This document shows, piece after piece, positions 25,996 to 34,871 of a stretch of 64,000 nucleotides of DNA. Made by a program: the position numbers and the translations under genes. The notes below the pieces were generated by a model. That model did not search any database. It saw only the letters and a list, made by a program, of their open reading frames with translations, and had not been told where the DNA came from. The stretch comes from Arthrobacter sp. KBS0703. Lineage in GTDB: Bacteria > Actinomycetota > Actinomycetes > Actinomycetales > Micrococcaceae. Every line of letters begins with the position of its first letter. Within the stretch, counting starts at the first letter, position 1. The stretch covers positions 3,906,001 to 3,970,000 of the forward strand of contig NZ_MVDG02000001.1 in the NCBI RefSeq assembly GCF_002008315.2. Reading direction: 5' to 3'.

Positions 25996-27877
25996 GGCCT
26001 ACATCAGGAATCACCCTCGGCGGCAGATTCCAGTTGACCACGCGTATTGCGATCGGCGGCATGGGTGAAGTCTGGAAGGCCAAGGACCTCATCCTCGGCC
26101 GGATCGTGGCCATCAAGGTGCTCAAAGAGGAGTACACGGGCGATCCCGGATTCCTCCAGCGCTTCCGTGCCGAGGCCCGCCACACCGCCCTGCTCAACCA
26201 CGTGGGCATCGCCAATGTGTTCGACTACGGCGAGGAGGAGGGCTCCGCGTACCTGGTCATGGAGCTGGTCCCCGGCCAGCCGCTGAGCAGCATCATCGAA
26301 CACGAGCAGGTCCTCTCGCCGGACCGCACCCTGTCCATGATCGCCCAGACGGCGCGTGCGCTGTCGGTGGCCCATGCACAGGGGCTGGTGCACCGCGACA
26401 TCAAGCCGGGAAACCTGCTCATCACCCCCGACGGCCGGGTCAAGGTCACCGACTTCGGCATCGCCCGCCTGGCCGACCAGGTTCCGCTGACGCAGACGGG
26501 CCAGGTCATGGGAACCGCCCAGTACCTCGCGCCGGAACAGGCAACGGGCCAGACAGCCACCGGCGCCTCGGACATCTATTCCCTCGGCGTGATCGGCTAC
26601 GAATGCCTCTCGGGCCACCGCCCGTTCTCCGGCGAATCGCAGATCGCCATTGCCCTGGCGCAGGTGAATGACGCCCCGCCGCCGCTGCCGGAAACCCTTC
26701 CGAGGCCGGTCCGGGCCCTCCTGATGTCCATGCTGGCCAAGGATCCGAAGAACCGTCCGGCCAACGCCATCAAACTGTCCGAAGCCGCCGAGGCGATCCG
26801 CAACGGCGACATCCCTGCGGCCCAGGCCGCCGTGCCCGGCATGCTGCTTTTCGAAGGCGCCACCGGCCCCATCACGGCCCCGGTCAAGGCGCACACGGCT
26901 CCCACCGGCGTCATCGGCTCGGAAAAAAGCTCGACGACGGCGACATCCGCACTCCCGGTGCTGTCTCTTATACACATCTAGATGTGTATAAGAGACAGCA
27001 ACCAGCTCCGCTGGACGCGGCGGCGGGAGGCGCTGCCGGCGCAGCCGCAGCAGCCGGGGACGCGCCGACGCGTGCCGGCAGCACACTCTCGCGGGCCGAC
27101 GCCCTCGCCGCCGAGCGCAGCTGGAGCCAGGAAGAGGAACAGTACGACGAGGAACCGGCGGATGTCTCTTATACACATCTAGATGTGTATAAGAGACAGC
27201 CCTGGACCTGGCCGCTGATCGCACTGATCCTGCTGGTCCTCTTCGCCGTCGTGGGCGTCCTGCTGACCCAGGCCGGCATCCTGTTCCCGAAGACGCCCGC
27301 CGGCACCGCGTCAGGCAGCCCGAGCCGCACTGTTTCAACGAGTGCCAGCCCGACGCCGTCGGCAACTTCGGCAACCCCAACGGAAACCACGCCGTCGCCG
27401 ACGCCCACCGAGACCACCCCGGAGGCCATCAACCTGATACCCGATGCCTACCTTGGCAAGCCGTACGGCCAGGTCCGCAACGACCTGATCGCCCTCGGCC
27501 TTCAGGTGAACGGCGTCGAGGTCTTCAATCCCGCGGCGCCCGGCACGGTCACTGACATCAATCCCGCCGGGCCTGTGCAGGTCGGGGACACCATCAAGGT
27601 GACGTACTCCAAGGGTCCGGAATCGGTTTCTGTGCCCGACATCAGCGTGGGCAGCAGCGAAGCCGAGGTGCAGGCCGCCATCGAAAAGGCCGGGCTGCGC
27701 TGGGTCAAGGGCGCTGAAGAGGCCGGAGACCCCGGGCAGGAAGCGGGCACGTTTGTCAGGTCCGAGCCCGACGCCGGGCGAAAGGTCGAGGCCGGATCCG
27801 TGGTGACCTACCACCTCGCCGCCCCGTTGGTTTCCCCGCCAGCCGCCACCCCCAGCACCGTTCCAACCCAAAGGTAA
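25992..27877 (+). CDS. pknA: PknA-type Ser/Thr kinase with PASTA domains, interrupted in this assembly by two adapter junctions
   Basis: Transmembrane Hanks-type kinase. GTG start overlapping pbpA. The kinase domain spans about residues 10-275: [15 protein letters not shown] (P-loop), [36 protein letters not shown]. Junctions at 26961-26998 and 27163-27199 break the frame. Removing the first 38 bp restores the frame exactly (V then [11 protein letters not shown]). The second leaves a mismatch of one to two bases. Coding resumes at 27200 with a membrane segment ([19 protein letters not shown]) and two PASTA domains. M. tuberculosis PknA lacks PASTA domains, so this orthologue has a richer sensor. 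Confidence 0.87.
26961..26998. other. Mate-pair adapter junction in pknA, first copy
   Basis: Same 38-bp double mosaic-end element. Excising exactly this stretch restores the pknA frame, so nothing seems lost here. Confidence 0.95.
27163..27199. other. Mate-pair adapter junction in pknA, second copy (37 bp)
   Basis: The same element minus its first C (A at 27162). Excision does not quite restore the frame. It is 164 bp after the first copy. Confidence 0.95.
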
Positions 27878-27928
27878 GCCGTGACCACGTCGCCAAGAAC
27901 TCCGTCGCACCGGGAGGATAGCATCCCT

Positions 27929-29824
27929 GTGACACCACAGCGCGTCCTCAACGGGCGCTATGAGCTCGGGGAGCTCATAGGACGCGGAGGAATGGCCGAC
28001 GTCCACCGTGGCGTCGATACGCGCCTCGGCCGGACCGTTGCCGTCAAGCTGCTCCGTGCGGATCTGGCCCGGGACCCGCAGTTCCAGGCCCGGTTCAAGC
28101 GTGAAGCCCAGGCCGTCGCGGCCCTGAACCACCCCTCCATCGTCGCCATCTACGACACCGGCGACCACGCGGTGCCCGGCGACGCCCAGGATCACGTCCG
28201 CGTTCCCTATATCGTGATGGAATTCGTCTCCGGCAAGACGCTCCGGGACCTGATCAGGTCCAAGGACATCACCATTGACCAGGCCATCGATTACACCCTG
28301 GGTGTGCTGTCAGCCCTGGAGTACAGCCACAAGGCCGGAATCGTGCACCGGGACATCAAGCCGGCCAACGTGATGTTCTGCGAAAACTCGGACACGGTCA
28401 AGGTCATGGACTTCGGCATCGCACGTGCCATGGCTGACTCGTCCGCCACCATGACACAGACGCAGGCGGTGGTGGGCACGGCCCAGTACCTCTCCCCGGA
28501 ACAGGCCCGTGGCGAGACTGTGGACGCCCGAAGTGACCTGTACTCGGCCGCCTGCCTGCTCTATGAAACGCTGACCGGCCGGCCTCCGTTCATTGGTGAA
28601 AGCCCCGTTTCAGTGGCTTATCAGCATGTTCGCGAGATACCGGAGCCGGCCAGCAGTTTCAATCCCGAAGTTTCCGAAGCACTGGACAGCGTCCTGGCGA
28701 AGGCACTGCAGAAAAACCGGGCGGACCGTTTCCAGGATGCCGCCGCCTTCCGGCGCGCGCTCCGTGCCGCGAAGAACGGCATCTCCGTGCCTGCGCTGTC
28801 AGCCAGTGAGGCGCCGACGGACCCCAACGACCACATTCCGGAACCCCGCCGGACACCGGCGACCGCCGCTTTTTCCGTCACCGGCGCCAGCTTCCTTGAC
28901 GACGCTCCCGGCGGCCGGTTCCGCCCGGCGCGCGGCACCGGAGACGATGCCGTGCTGCCGGCGGAGGCCGCATCGGTCTATGAGACGGCCGAGCAGGATG
29001 ACCTGCCCCTTGGCCTCCCCCGCGAACGGGAGCGCACCGGGGTACAGAAGTCCCGCCGTCGCGCCTGGATGGCCACGTTTGTGATCTTCACGCTCCTGGT
29101 TCTGGCAGGAGGTGGCCTGTGGCTGTACAACATGATGAACCAGCCGCCGGCTGAGCCGGTCAGGATTGCCATCCCCCTGGTGGAGGCCCGGACGGAAACT
29201 GAAGCCCTGCAGCTGCTGTACGACGCGAGGCTGCGGCCGCAGATCAAGCGGGTGCAGCACGACACCATCGCGAAGGGCATAGCCATCGGAACCGAGCCGC
29301 CGGCCGGATCGTCGCTGGCACCGGACTCTGACGTGACACTGAATATTTCGGCGGGTCCAAGTGCCGTCAAGGTCCCGGCGACCCTGCCGGGACGGACGGA
29401 GGCGGCCGCCCGCGACATCCTGCGCCAGGCCGGCCTCGTGGGGGCGCCCTCCACCACGATGGCCAACAGCGCAACTGTGCCCGGAGGCCTTGTGATCACC
29501 ACCAAGCCGGCTCCCGGCCAGCAGGTGGCCGTCGGCAGCACCGTGGAAATTGTGGTTTCCACAGGCAAGGTGGCCATGCCCGAGCTGCGCGGCATGACGC
29601 AGGCCGAAGCCGAGGCCGCGCTCAAGGCGATCGGCCTGACCGCGGTGATCAGGGAGGTGGAGAACTCCCAGGTTGTCCCCGGCAAAGTAACCGGGCAGAG
29701 CGATCCGCTCAACGCCCTCGTGGAACAGGGAAAGTCCATCACCGTCACGGTTTCAAAGGCTCCTGCGCCGAAGCCCACACCCAGCCCGTCGCCCACCCCG
29801 AGCCCGTCGCCGACCAAGAGCTGA
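27929..29824 (+). CDS. pknB: PknB: Ser/Thr protein kinase with PASTA sensor domains
   Basis: 631 aa from GTG 27929, chosen because GGGAGGAT lies 9 nt upstream; an in-frame GTG at 27881 would add 16 residues. Kinase domain at residues 8-275: LIGRGGMADVHRGVDTRLGR, VAVKLL, IVHRDIKPANVMF, VMDFGIAR, GTAQYLSPEQ. A Thr-rich activation loop (SSATMTQTQAVVGT) matches the autophosphorylation site in relatives. A membrane segment (ATFVIFTLLVLAGGGLWLY) is followed by three PASTA domains, expected to bind muropeptides or lipid II outside, and a Pro/Ser tail. Last gene of the operon. Controls growth and division through FhaA, FhaB and other substrates. Confidence 0.95.
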   Translation: MTPQRVLNGRYELGELIGRGGMADVHRGVDTRLGRTVAVKLLRADLARDPQFQARFKREAQAVAALNHPSIVAIYDTGDHAVPGDAQDHVRVPYIVMEFVSGKTLRDLIRSKDITIDQAIDYTLGVLSALEYSHKAGIVHRDIKPANVMFCENSDTVKVMDFGIARAMADSSATMTQTQAVVGTAQYLSPEQARGETVDARSDLYSAACLLYETLTGRPPFIGESPVSVAYQHVREIPEPASSFNPEVSEALDSVLAKALQKNRADRFQDAAAFRRALRAAKNGISVPALSASEAPTDPNDHIPEPRRTPATAAFSVTGASFLDDAPGGRFRPARGTGDDAVLPAEAASVYETAEQDDLPLGLPRERERTGVQKSRRRAWMATFVIFTLLVLAGGGLWLYNMMNQPPAEPVRIAIPLVEARTETEALQLLYDARLRPQIKRVQHDTIAKGIAIGTEPPAGSSLAPDSDVTLNISAGPSAVKVPATLPGRTEAAARDILRQAGLVGAPSTTMANSATVPGGLVITTKPAPGQQVAVGSTVEIVVSTGKVAMPELRGMTQAEAEAALKAIGLTAVIREVENSQVVPGKVTGQSDPLNALVEQGKSITVTVSKAPAPKPTPSPSPTPSPSPTKS

Positions 29825-29890
29825 GCGGCCGCGCGCTGACCGGCCCCGCGACGCAGGCGTAAGCCGCCGCGCCCGCGAAGTTCCGGCTGG

Positions 29891-30532
29891 CTAGTGCTGG
29901 ATGAGGGGGCTGAGCTTGGCCGCCCGTTCGGCTGCGCCCTTCATGCCGAGCGATTCGAGCCAGTTGCCCAGCATCTGGTAGCCGCCTTCGGTGAGGACCG
30001 ATTCCGGGTGGAACTGGACGCCGCACAGCGGGGCGGTGCGGTGCTGCAGCCCCATGACCACGCCGCTGGCGGTCTCGGCAGTGATTTCGAGGACGTCGGG
30101 AATGGACTCCCGCACGGCGGCCAGCGAGTGGTAGCGCGTGGCGGAGACGGGGGAGGGGAGCCCGGCGAAAACGCTGGAACCGTCGTGCTGCACCAGCGAC
30201 GTCTTGCCGTGCATGAGCTCCGGCGCGTGCGTCACGATCCCGCCGTACGCCTCAGCGAGGGCCTGGTGCCCCAGGCAGACGCCGAACATCGGCTTGCTGT
30301 GCTCTCCGCACCACTTGATCAGCTCGATGCAGACGCCCGCCTCGGCCGGCGAGCCCGGACCGGGCGAGATGAGGACGCCGTCGCGCGTTTCCGCCATTTC
30401 GATGGCCTCGGCCAGCGTCACGTCGTCGTTGCGGACCACCGTGGTTTCGGCGCCGAGCTCCTGGAGATAGCCCACCAGGGTGTAGACGAAGCTGTCATAG
30501 TTGTCCACGACGAGGATCTTGGTTGTGCTCAT
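29891..30532 (-). CDS. Glutamine amidotransferase, component II of anthranilate/aminodeoxychorismate synthase
   Basis: 213 aa class I amidotransferase (TrpG/PabA). Catalytic triad visible: Cys in MFGVCLGHQALAEAYGG, and His/Glu in GVQFHPESVLTEGG. The N-terminus ILVVDNYDSFVYTLVGYL is the family opening. It releases ammonia from glutamine for a chorismate-using partner (TrpE or PabB) not in this window. It stands alone beside a sortase gene, as in other actinobacteria. Whether it serves folate, tryptophan or both cannot be told. Convergent with pknB. Confidence 0.93.
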   Translation of the reverse strand: MSTTKILVVDNYDSFVYTLVGYLQELGAETTVVRNDDVTLAEAIEMAETRDGVLISPGPGSPAEAGVCIELIKWCGEHSKPMFGVCLGHQALAEAYGGIVTHAPELMHGKTSLVQHDGSSVFAGLPSPVSATRYHSLAAVRESIPDVLEITAETASGVVMGLQHRTAPLCGVQFHPESVLTEGGYQMLGNWLESLGMKGAAERAAKLSPLIQH

Positions 30533-30699
30533 GGGTTGCTTGCCGCACCAATCGTTGAGTCGGTGAATTGTGTGAACTGGGACATCCAGGGAAACAGGAA
30601 CTCGACCATCAGGAACAGGGCCCCGGCGATCAGCAACACTGACGTGACAATGCGGAGCCAGAGGGGGCCCGGCAGGTGACGGAATATCCAGCCGTACAT
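30529..30699 (-). CDS. Small membrane protein next to the sortase
   Basis: 56 aa from ATG 30699 (GGGGGAAGG upstream), with one membrane segment (WLRIVTSVLLIAGALFLMVEFLFPWM). It sits 1 bp after the sortase stop and overlaps the start of the amidotransferase gene. A similar short protein accompanies class E sortases in other actinobacteria. Function unknown; perhaps a sortase partner. Confidence 0.7.
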   Translation of the reverse strand: MYGWIFRHLPGPLWLRIVTSVLLIAGALFLMVEFLFPWMSQFTQFTDSTIGAASNP

Positions 30700-30700
30700 G

Positions 30701-31495
30701 TCAGCCTTCCCCCCGGGCACGTGCCACCTGGGCTGCGATCTCCGCCGGCGGTCCTGCGGAGGCCGGCTGCCAGTGGTCCAGCAGGGAGTAGGCGATGATC
30801 CGTTCCTGGGATCCGAACCGGGGGTTGCAGCTGGTCATGGTGAGGAAGCTTTCCGTGGGCCTGACGCCCGGCTGCGAGGGCACGGGCAGGAGGACATCGG
30901 CGTCGGTGGGCATCACGATCCGGTTGTTCCGGAATACGTAGACGTAGTAGCCGTCGCGTGTCTGGACGTAGATTTTGTCGCCGGGCACCAGCGTGTGGAT
31001 GTTGTCCAGGACGGCACCGTGCGTCTGCCGGTGGCCGGCCACGGCGAAATTCCCCACCGCCCCGGGCATGGACGTGTTGCCGTAGTGGCCCAGGCCAAGG
31101 GTGTCCAGCACGTCCGCCGTGGTTCCCTCGACGATGGGCCGGGTGTAGTTTTCGCCGAACCGGGGGATGTACATGATGCCGATCGTCCCGCCGTGGCCGG
31201 GAGCCGTGCCGACAGCGGGCTTGCCGTAATCCTTGGTTCCGGGCGCGGGGGCTGACGGGCTCGGGACCGGTGCGGGAGTGACCGGGCCGCCCAGCTCCCG
31301 CGCGAAGTCTTTGACCACTTCGCTTTGCTTGGCGTCCGAAGCCACGTTGGTCCACCACAGCTGCCACGCGACGAAAAGCAGGAGCACGATGCCGGCCGTG
31401 ATGAGCAGCTCGCCGAAGATCTGGACTGCTTTGCGCAGGATCACGACGCCGGTGGCCGGCACGGCGGCGGGCGCCGCCTTCTCCTGCAGTACCAC
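30701..31495 (-). CDS. Class E sortase
   Basis: 264 aa membrane-anchored transpeptidase joining sorting-signal proteins to peptidoglycan. The GTG start at 31495 follows GGAGGAGAAC. One membrane segment (IFGELLITAGIVLLLFVAWQL), a Pro-rich stalk, then the sortase barrel: catalytic His in NFAVAGHRQTHGA, Cys in LTMTSCNPRFGSQERIIAY, and Arg in that same stretch. Class E enzymes are housekeeping sortases of high-GC actinobacteria and typically read LAxTG signals. No substrate protein is in this window. Confidence 0.92.
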   Translation of the reverse strand: MVLQEKAAPAAVPATGVVILRKAVQIFGELLITAGIVLLLFVAWQLWWTNVASDAKQSEVVKDFARELGGPVTPAPVPSPSAPAPGTKDYGKPAVGTAPGHGGTIGIMYIPRFGENYTRPIVEGTTADVLDTLGLGHYGNTSMPGAVGNFAVAGHRQTHGAVLDNIHTLVPGDKIYVQTRDGYYVYVFRNNRIVMPTDADVLLPVPSQPGVRPTESFLTMTSCNPRFGSQERIIAYSLLDHWQPASAGPPAEIAAQVARARGEG

Positions 31496-31670
31496 GCGTT
31501 CTCCTCCAAGGCGGTTGCGGCGGGCGCCGGTGTGGCCTGAACTACAGCTAGAATTGGCTGCTAGTAAGACTTCAGACTTGACCAAGAGCACCCCGACCGC
31601 CGGCGATTTCCTTCCTGCAGGATATCAAGCCACGGTCCACACTCTTGATTCAGCCCGCCAAGGAGGACAT

Positions 31671-31922
31671 GTGCCCGAGTCAAAGCCACGTAAGAAGACT
31701 GCCCGCCCGGCCGAGCCCGTCTCCGCCCAGGCGTACAAGCCGAACCCCGTCTGGTTTAAGCCCGTCATGTTCGGCCTGATGATCATCGGCCTGCTGTGGA
31801 TCATCACGTTCTACATCAGCGAGGGACAGTTCCCCGTCCAGTCCTGGGAATCCTGGAACATCCTGGCCGGTTTCGGCATCGCCATCGCGGGCTTCCTGAT
31901 GACCACCCGCTGGCGCTCCTGA
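31671..31922 (+). CDS. crgA: CrgA: cell-division membrane protein
   Basis: 83 aa, two membrane segments (WFKPVMFGLMIIGLLWIITFYI and WNILAGFGIAIAGFLMTTRW) with the conserved end TTRWR. The GTG at 31671 is preceded by AAGGAGG with 4-nt spacing. CrgA helps assemble the divisome, recruiting FtsI and FtsQ and contacting FtsZ in relatives. Its place near the pkn/rodA/pbpA cluster is conserved in actinobacteria. Confidence 0.95.
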   Translation: MPESKPRKKTARPAEPVSAQAYKPNPVWFKPVMFGLMIIGLLWIITFYISEGQFPVQSWESWNILAGFGIAIAGFLMTTRWRS

Positions 31923-31935
31923 CCCGCGCCACTTC

Positions 31936-32535
31936 ATGACGGTGGAAGGCATCATCATCGGCGACGATGGCCTGGCACGTCCGCTGTGGGCCTCGTCGGA
32001 CCCCCTCATGCGCGAGTACTACGACACCGAGTGGGGCCTGCCCGTAAGGGATGAACAGGGCCTCTACGAGCGCATCAGCCTGGAGGCGTTCCAGGCGGGC
32101 CTGTCCTGGGCCACCATCCTGCGCAAGCGTCCCGCCTTCCGCGCGGCCTTCCACAATTTCCACCCGGAGACGGTTGCCGCGTTTACCGATGCCGACGTCG
32201 AGCGGCTGCTCCAGGATCCGGGCATCGTGCGCAACAGGCTCAAAATCCGCGCCGCCATCACCAACGCGCAGGCAACCATTGCACTGCGTGCCGAGGGCGG
32301 GCTGGTGGACTTCGTCTGGCAGTTTCAGCCGGCCTCCACGCCGGAGCCTGTCACGTACGCCGACGTTCCGACGACGTCGCCGGAGTCCATCGCGCTCTCG
32401 AAGGCGCTAAGGAAAAAGGGCTTCGCCTTCGTCGGCCCCACCACCATGTTTGCCCTCATGGAGGCCATCGGCATGGTGGACACGCACCTCGTGGACAGCC
32501 ACCGCCGCGGTACGTCCGGAGTCTGGCGCTCATAG
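31936..32535 (+). CDS. tag: DNA-3-methyladenine glycosylase I
   Basis: 199 aa base-excision repair enzyme removing 3-methyladenine. Family motifs: REYYDTEWGLPVRDEQGLYERISLEAFQAGLSW (zinc His here replaced in part, but the conserved EWG..D region is clear), TILRKRPAFRAAFHNFHPETVA, and the C-terminal KKGFAFVGPTTMFALMEAIGMVDTHLVDSH. It starts 13 bp after crgA. Functionally unrelated to its neighbours. Confidence 0.92.
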   Translation: MTVEGIIIGDDGLARPLWASSDPLMREYYDTEWGLPVRDEQGLYERISLEAFQAGLSWATILRKRPAFRAAFHNFHPETVAAFTDADVERLLQDPGIVRNRLKIRAAITNAQATIALRAEGGLVDFVWQFQPASTPEPVTYADVPTTSPESIALSKALRKKGFAFVGPTTMFALMEAIGMVDTHLVDSHRRGTSGVWRS

Positions 32536-32815
32536 CACGTCGCCGCCCCCACCTCGGAGGATGGCTGACTCCGGTTCCGCTAGCTCAGGCCGGGCGCAAC
32601 GACGAGCTGCACATCGTCCTCGTACAGGACCGTTCCCGGGTCATCCGAAGCCCACCCATGGGCACCGTCCACACATGTTGGTAACGATATCCACAGTGTG
32701 GATAAGCCGCGGCCCCCGGGCCCACCTGAAAGCCGCGCCAAGGCCTTCGCTGCCACCATTGTTGCGCCAGCGGGTTATTAACAGATGTGGAAAGTCTGTG
32801 GAAAACGTTGCCTGG
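32536..32815. other. Intergenic region with DnaA boxes
   Basis: No ORF. Contains ATATCCACA-G-TGTGGATAA (32687-32705), a perfect DnaA box in an inverted pair, then TGTGGAAAG (32786) and TGTGGAAAA (32797). It lies about 17 kb from oriC. Possible titration or regulatory site. Confidence 0.6.
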
Positions 32816-33289
32816 CTACTCCTGCTTGCGCCGCACCGGGTGCTGGCTGGTGATCGACACCCGGTTGAACGCGTTCATGGCAATGGCCAACCAGCTTACT
32901 GCCGAGTACTGCTCGACCGACAGGTGGTCCCGGGCATAGCCGTCCTCAAGGTCCCGCTCCCGGGCGTCCGGAAGGTTCGTGATGCTCTCTCCCAGGGCCA
33001 GGGCCGCACGCTCGGTGCCGTCAAACAGGGCGGTGTCGCGCCAGGCGGACAGGACTGCGAGGCGCTGCACGGATTCACCGCCTTTCAGGGCGTCAGCCAC
33101 GTGCATGTCCAGGCAATAGGCGCAGCCGTTGATCTGCGAGATGCGGACGTTCAGCAGCTCAATGACCTTGGGGTCCAAACCAGCCTCGAGGGCAGCCTCC
33201 TTGGCCTTCAGTCCCAGGCCGTTCAACGCGCGCCAGGCTGCAGGGTGCTCCTTGTCCAGGAAGACATGTTCGGTGGAGTGGTTACTCAC
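32816..33289 (-). CDS. AhpD-like carboxymuconolactone decarboxylase-family protein
   Basis: 157 aa from GTG 33289, with GAGGAG 8-9 nt upstream; longer in-frame extensions lack a good ribosome site. The AhpD-like core has the redox CxxC and downstream His in INGCAYCLDMHVADALKGGES, plus a helix pair YSAVSWLAIAMNAFNRVSI. Such proteins are probable peroxidatic or disulfide reductases against alkyl hydroperoxides. It stands alone, with DnaA-box clusters on both sides. Confidence 0.88.
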   Translation of the reverse strand: MSNHSTEHVFLDKEHPAAWRALNGLGLKAKEAALEAGLDPKVIELLNVRISQINGCAYCLDMHVADALKGGESVQRLAVLSAWRDTALFDGTERAALALGESITNLPDARERDLEDGYARDHLSVEQYSAVSWLAIAMNAFNRVSITSQHPVRRKQE

Positions 33290-33371
33290 GGGATACTCCT
33301 CGCAACATCGGGCCACGACCTCCGGGGTCCACGTGGCTGGCAACTCATCCGAGACTACACGCGGAGCGAAG

Positions 33372-33841
33372 TTATCCACTTAGCAACAGGCAGCTTCCCA
33401 CAGGTTATCCACAGATGGGGATAACCTGTGGGATATCTGTGGGCGATCGCCGCGATGTAGGCCTTCACAGCACGCGTTTGTCGCGAACTACATGCATGTA
33501 AGTTATTAACACTGTGAATAACCCTGTTGAAAATGTGTGCTGCCGGTCCGGTTCGTCATGGGTTCACCGGCTGTTCCATCCCGCATAAGCCGGGCTTCAC
33601 GCCGCCGTGGTGGGGACAGGAGCGTCCAGAACTGATAGATCGCCTTCCGGCACCGCGGAGCGTGGTCGTCCCGTCAAAGTTGTCCACTTAACCACAACTC
33701 CGCCGTGGCGGGTTATCCACATGTGTGGACGCCGCAGACCCCCGGAGCGCAAGAACCGCCAGTCCGCGCGGAATTTGGGCCGTCGAATGTTGAACTACAG
33801 CCGTGTAAGTTACCAACAGTGTGGATAACCCCTGTGGAAAA
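33372..33841. other. DnaA-box-rich intergenic region
   Basis: About 690 bp (33290-33981) without a gene. Perfect boxes TTATCCACA at 33405-33413 and 33713-33721, and TGTGGATAA at 33820-33828. Near matches include TTATCCACT (33372), TGGGGATAA (33416), TGTGAATAA (33513) and TGTGGAAAA (33833). Together with 32687-32805 this is as box-dense as oriC itself, yet 16-17 kb away and far from dnaA. Confidence 0.65.
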
Positions 33842-33857
33842 CCCGTTAAAACCAGAA

Positions 33858-33881
33858 ACCCCGCCTCGGACGAAGCGGGGT
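33858..33881 (-). terminator. Probable terminator of the rhomboid gene
   Basis: ACCCCGC (33858-33864) and GCGGGGT (33875-33881) around a 10-nt loop; on the minus strand it is followed by a T-rich stretch (TTTCTGGTTTT). About 100 bp after the rhomboid stop. Confidence 0.65.
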
Positions 33882-33981
33882 ATGGCTGGGGGAAAAGGCC
33901 TGGACGGTGAAGCATTCGGTGCCTGGAAGGACTAGGCGCGGCGCGACGGTCTGTGCCCGTGCGGGGCTGGCGTCTGGCGGT

Positions 33982-34863
33982 TTAGCCGACGATGATGCGG
34001 AACCAGGTGGCCGCCACCAGCAGTGCCGCGACCAGGGCCAGGCCGCCTGCCTGCATGAGGTTGCGGCGGGGTCCACGCGGGGCGTAGGCGATCGCCGCAG
34101 CGCAGAGGCCACCCGTGATCAGGCCACCCAGGTGGGCCTGCCAGGCGATCTGGGGCACCAGGAAACCGATGACGCCGTTAATGGCGATGAGTACCCAGAG
34201 TTGCCTGGTGTCTCCGCCGCGGTGCCGCTGGACCACCAGCATGGCGCCGAAAAGCCCGAAGATGGCGCCCGAGGCGCCGACGACGCCTGTGATGGGCTGT
34301 CCCGGGACGTAGCCGGGTGTCAGCAGGAGATAACCGACTGAGCCGCCGATAGCGGACAGGAGATACACGGCAAGGAAGCGGGCTCGTCCGAGGAGCGGCT
34401 CCAGGGCCTGGCCGAACATCCACAGCATGTACATGTTCAGCGCGATATGCAGGATAAAGCCCTGCGAATGAAGGAAGGCCGACGTCAGCATGCGCCAGGG
34501 CTCGAACACCCCGTATTCCGGGGTGGCGTAGACGGTGGCGAAGGCCAGGTTTTGGTAGACCTCGTCGCCGGGAATCAGCCATTGCAGCACATAGAGCACG
34601 CCGCACAGGGCGATGATCCCGAACGTCACCAAAGGTTTGTCGGACGCGACGGCGCCGCCGTAGACGGTTCTGGCAGTCGGCGTCGTACGTTTTGCTTCGT
34701 TGACGCAGTCAACGCACTGGAATCCGACGGCGGCCGCCCGCTGGCACTCTGGGCATGCGGGGCGCCCGCAGCGCTGGCAGCTCACGTAGGAGGGCCGGTC
34801 CGGGTGCCGGGGGCACACGGGAACCTGCGCGGACGGCTCTGCCGACGGAATTCCGTAACTCAT
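33982..34863 (-). CDS. Rhomboid-family intramembrane serine protease
   Basis: 293 aa. Residues 15-60 form a cysteine-rich zinc-ribbon-like region (CPRHPDRPSYVSCQRCGRPACPECQ, CVDCV), followed by six to seven membrane segments. The catalytic Ser is in GVVGASGAIFGLFGAMLV and the catalytic His in WQAHLGGLITGGL. It cleaves membrane proteins within the bilayer; substrates unknown. Starts 8 bp downstream of the cyclophilin stop, so probably co-transcribed with it. Confidence 0.93.
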   Translation of the reverse strand: MSYGIPSAEPSAQVPVCPRHPDRPSYVSCQRCGRPACPECQRAAAVGFQCVDCVNEAKRTTPTARTVYGGAVASDKPLVTFGIIALCGVLYVLQWLIPGDEVYQNLAFATVYATPEYGVFEPWRMLTSAFLHSQGFILHIALNMYMLWMFGQALEPLLGRARFLAVYLLSAIGGSVGYLLLTPGYVPGQPITGVVGASGAIFGLFGAMLVVQRHRGGDTRQLWVLIAINGVIGFLVPQIAWQAHLGGLITGGLCAAAIAYAPRGPRRNLMQAGGLALVAALLVAATWFRIIVG

Positions 34864-34871
34864 CGTGTGGG

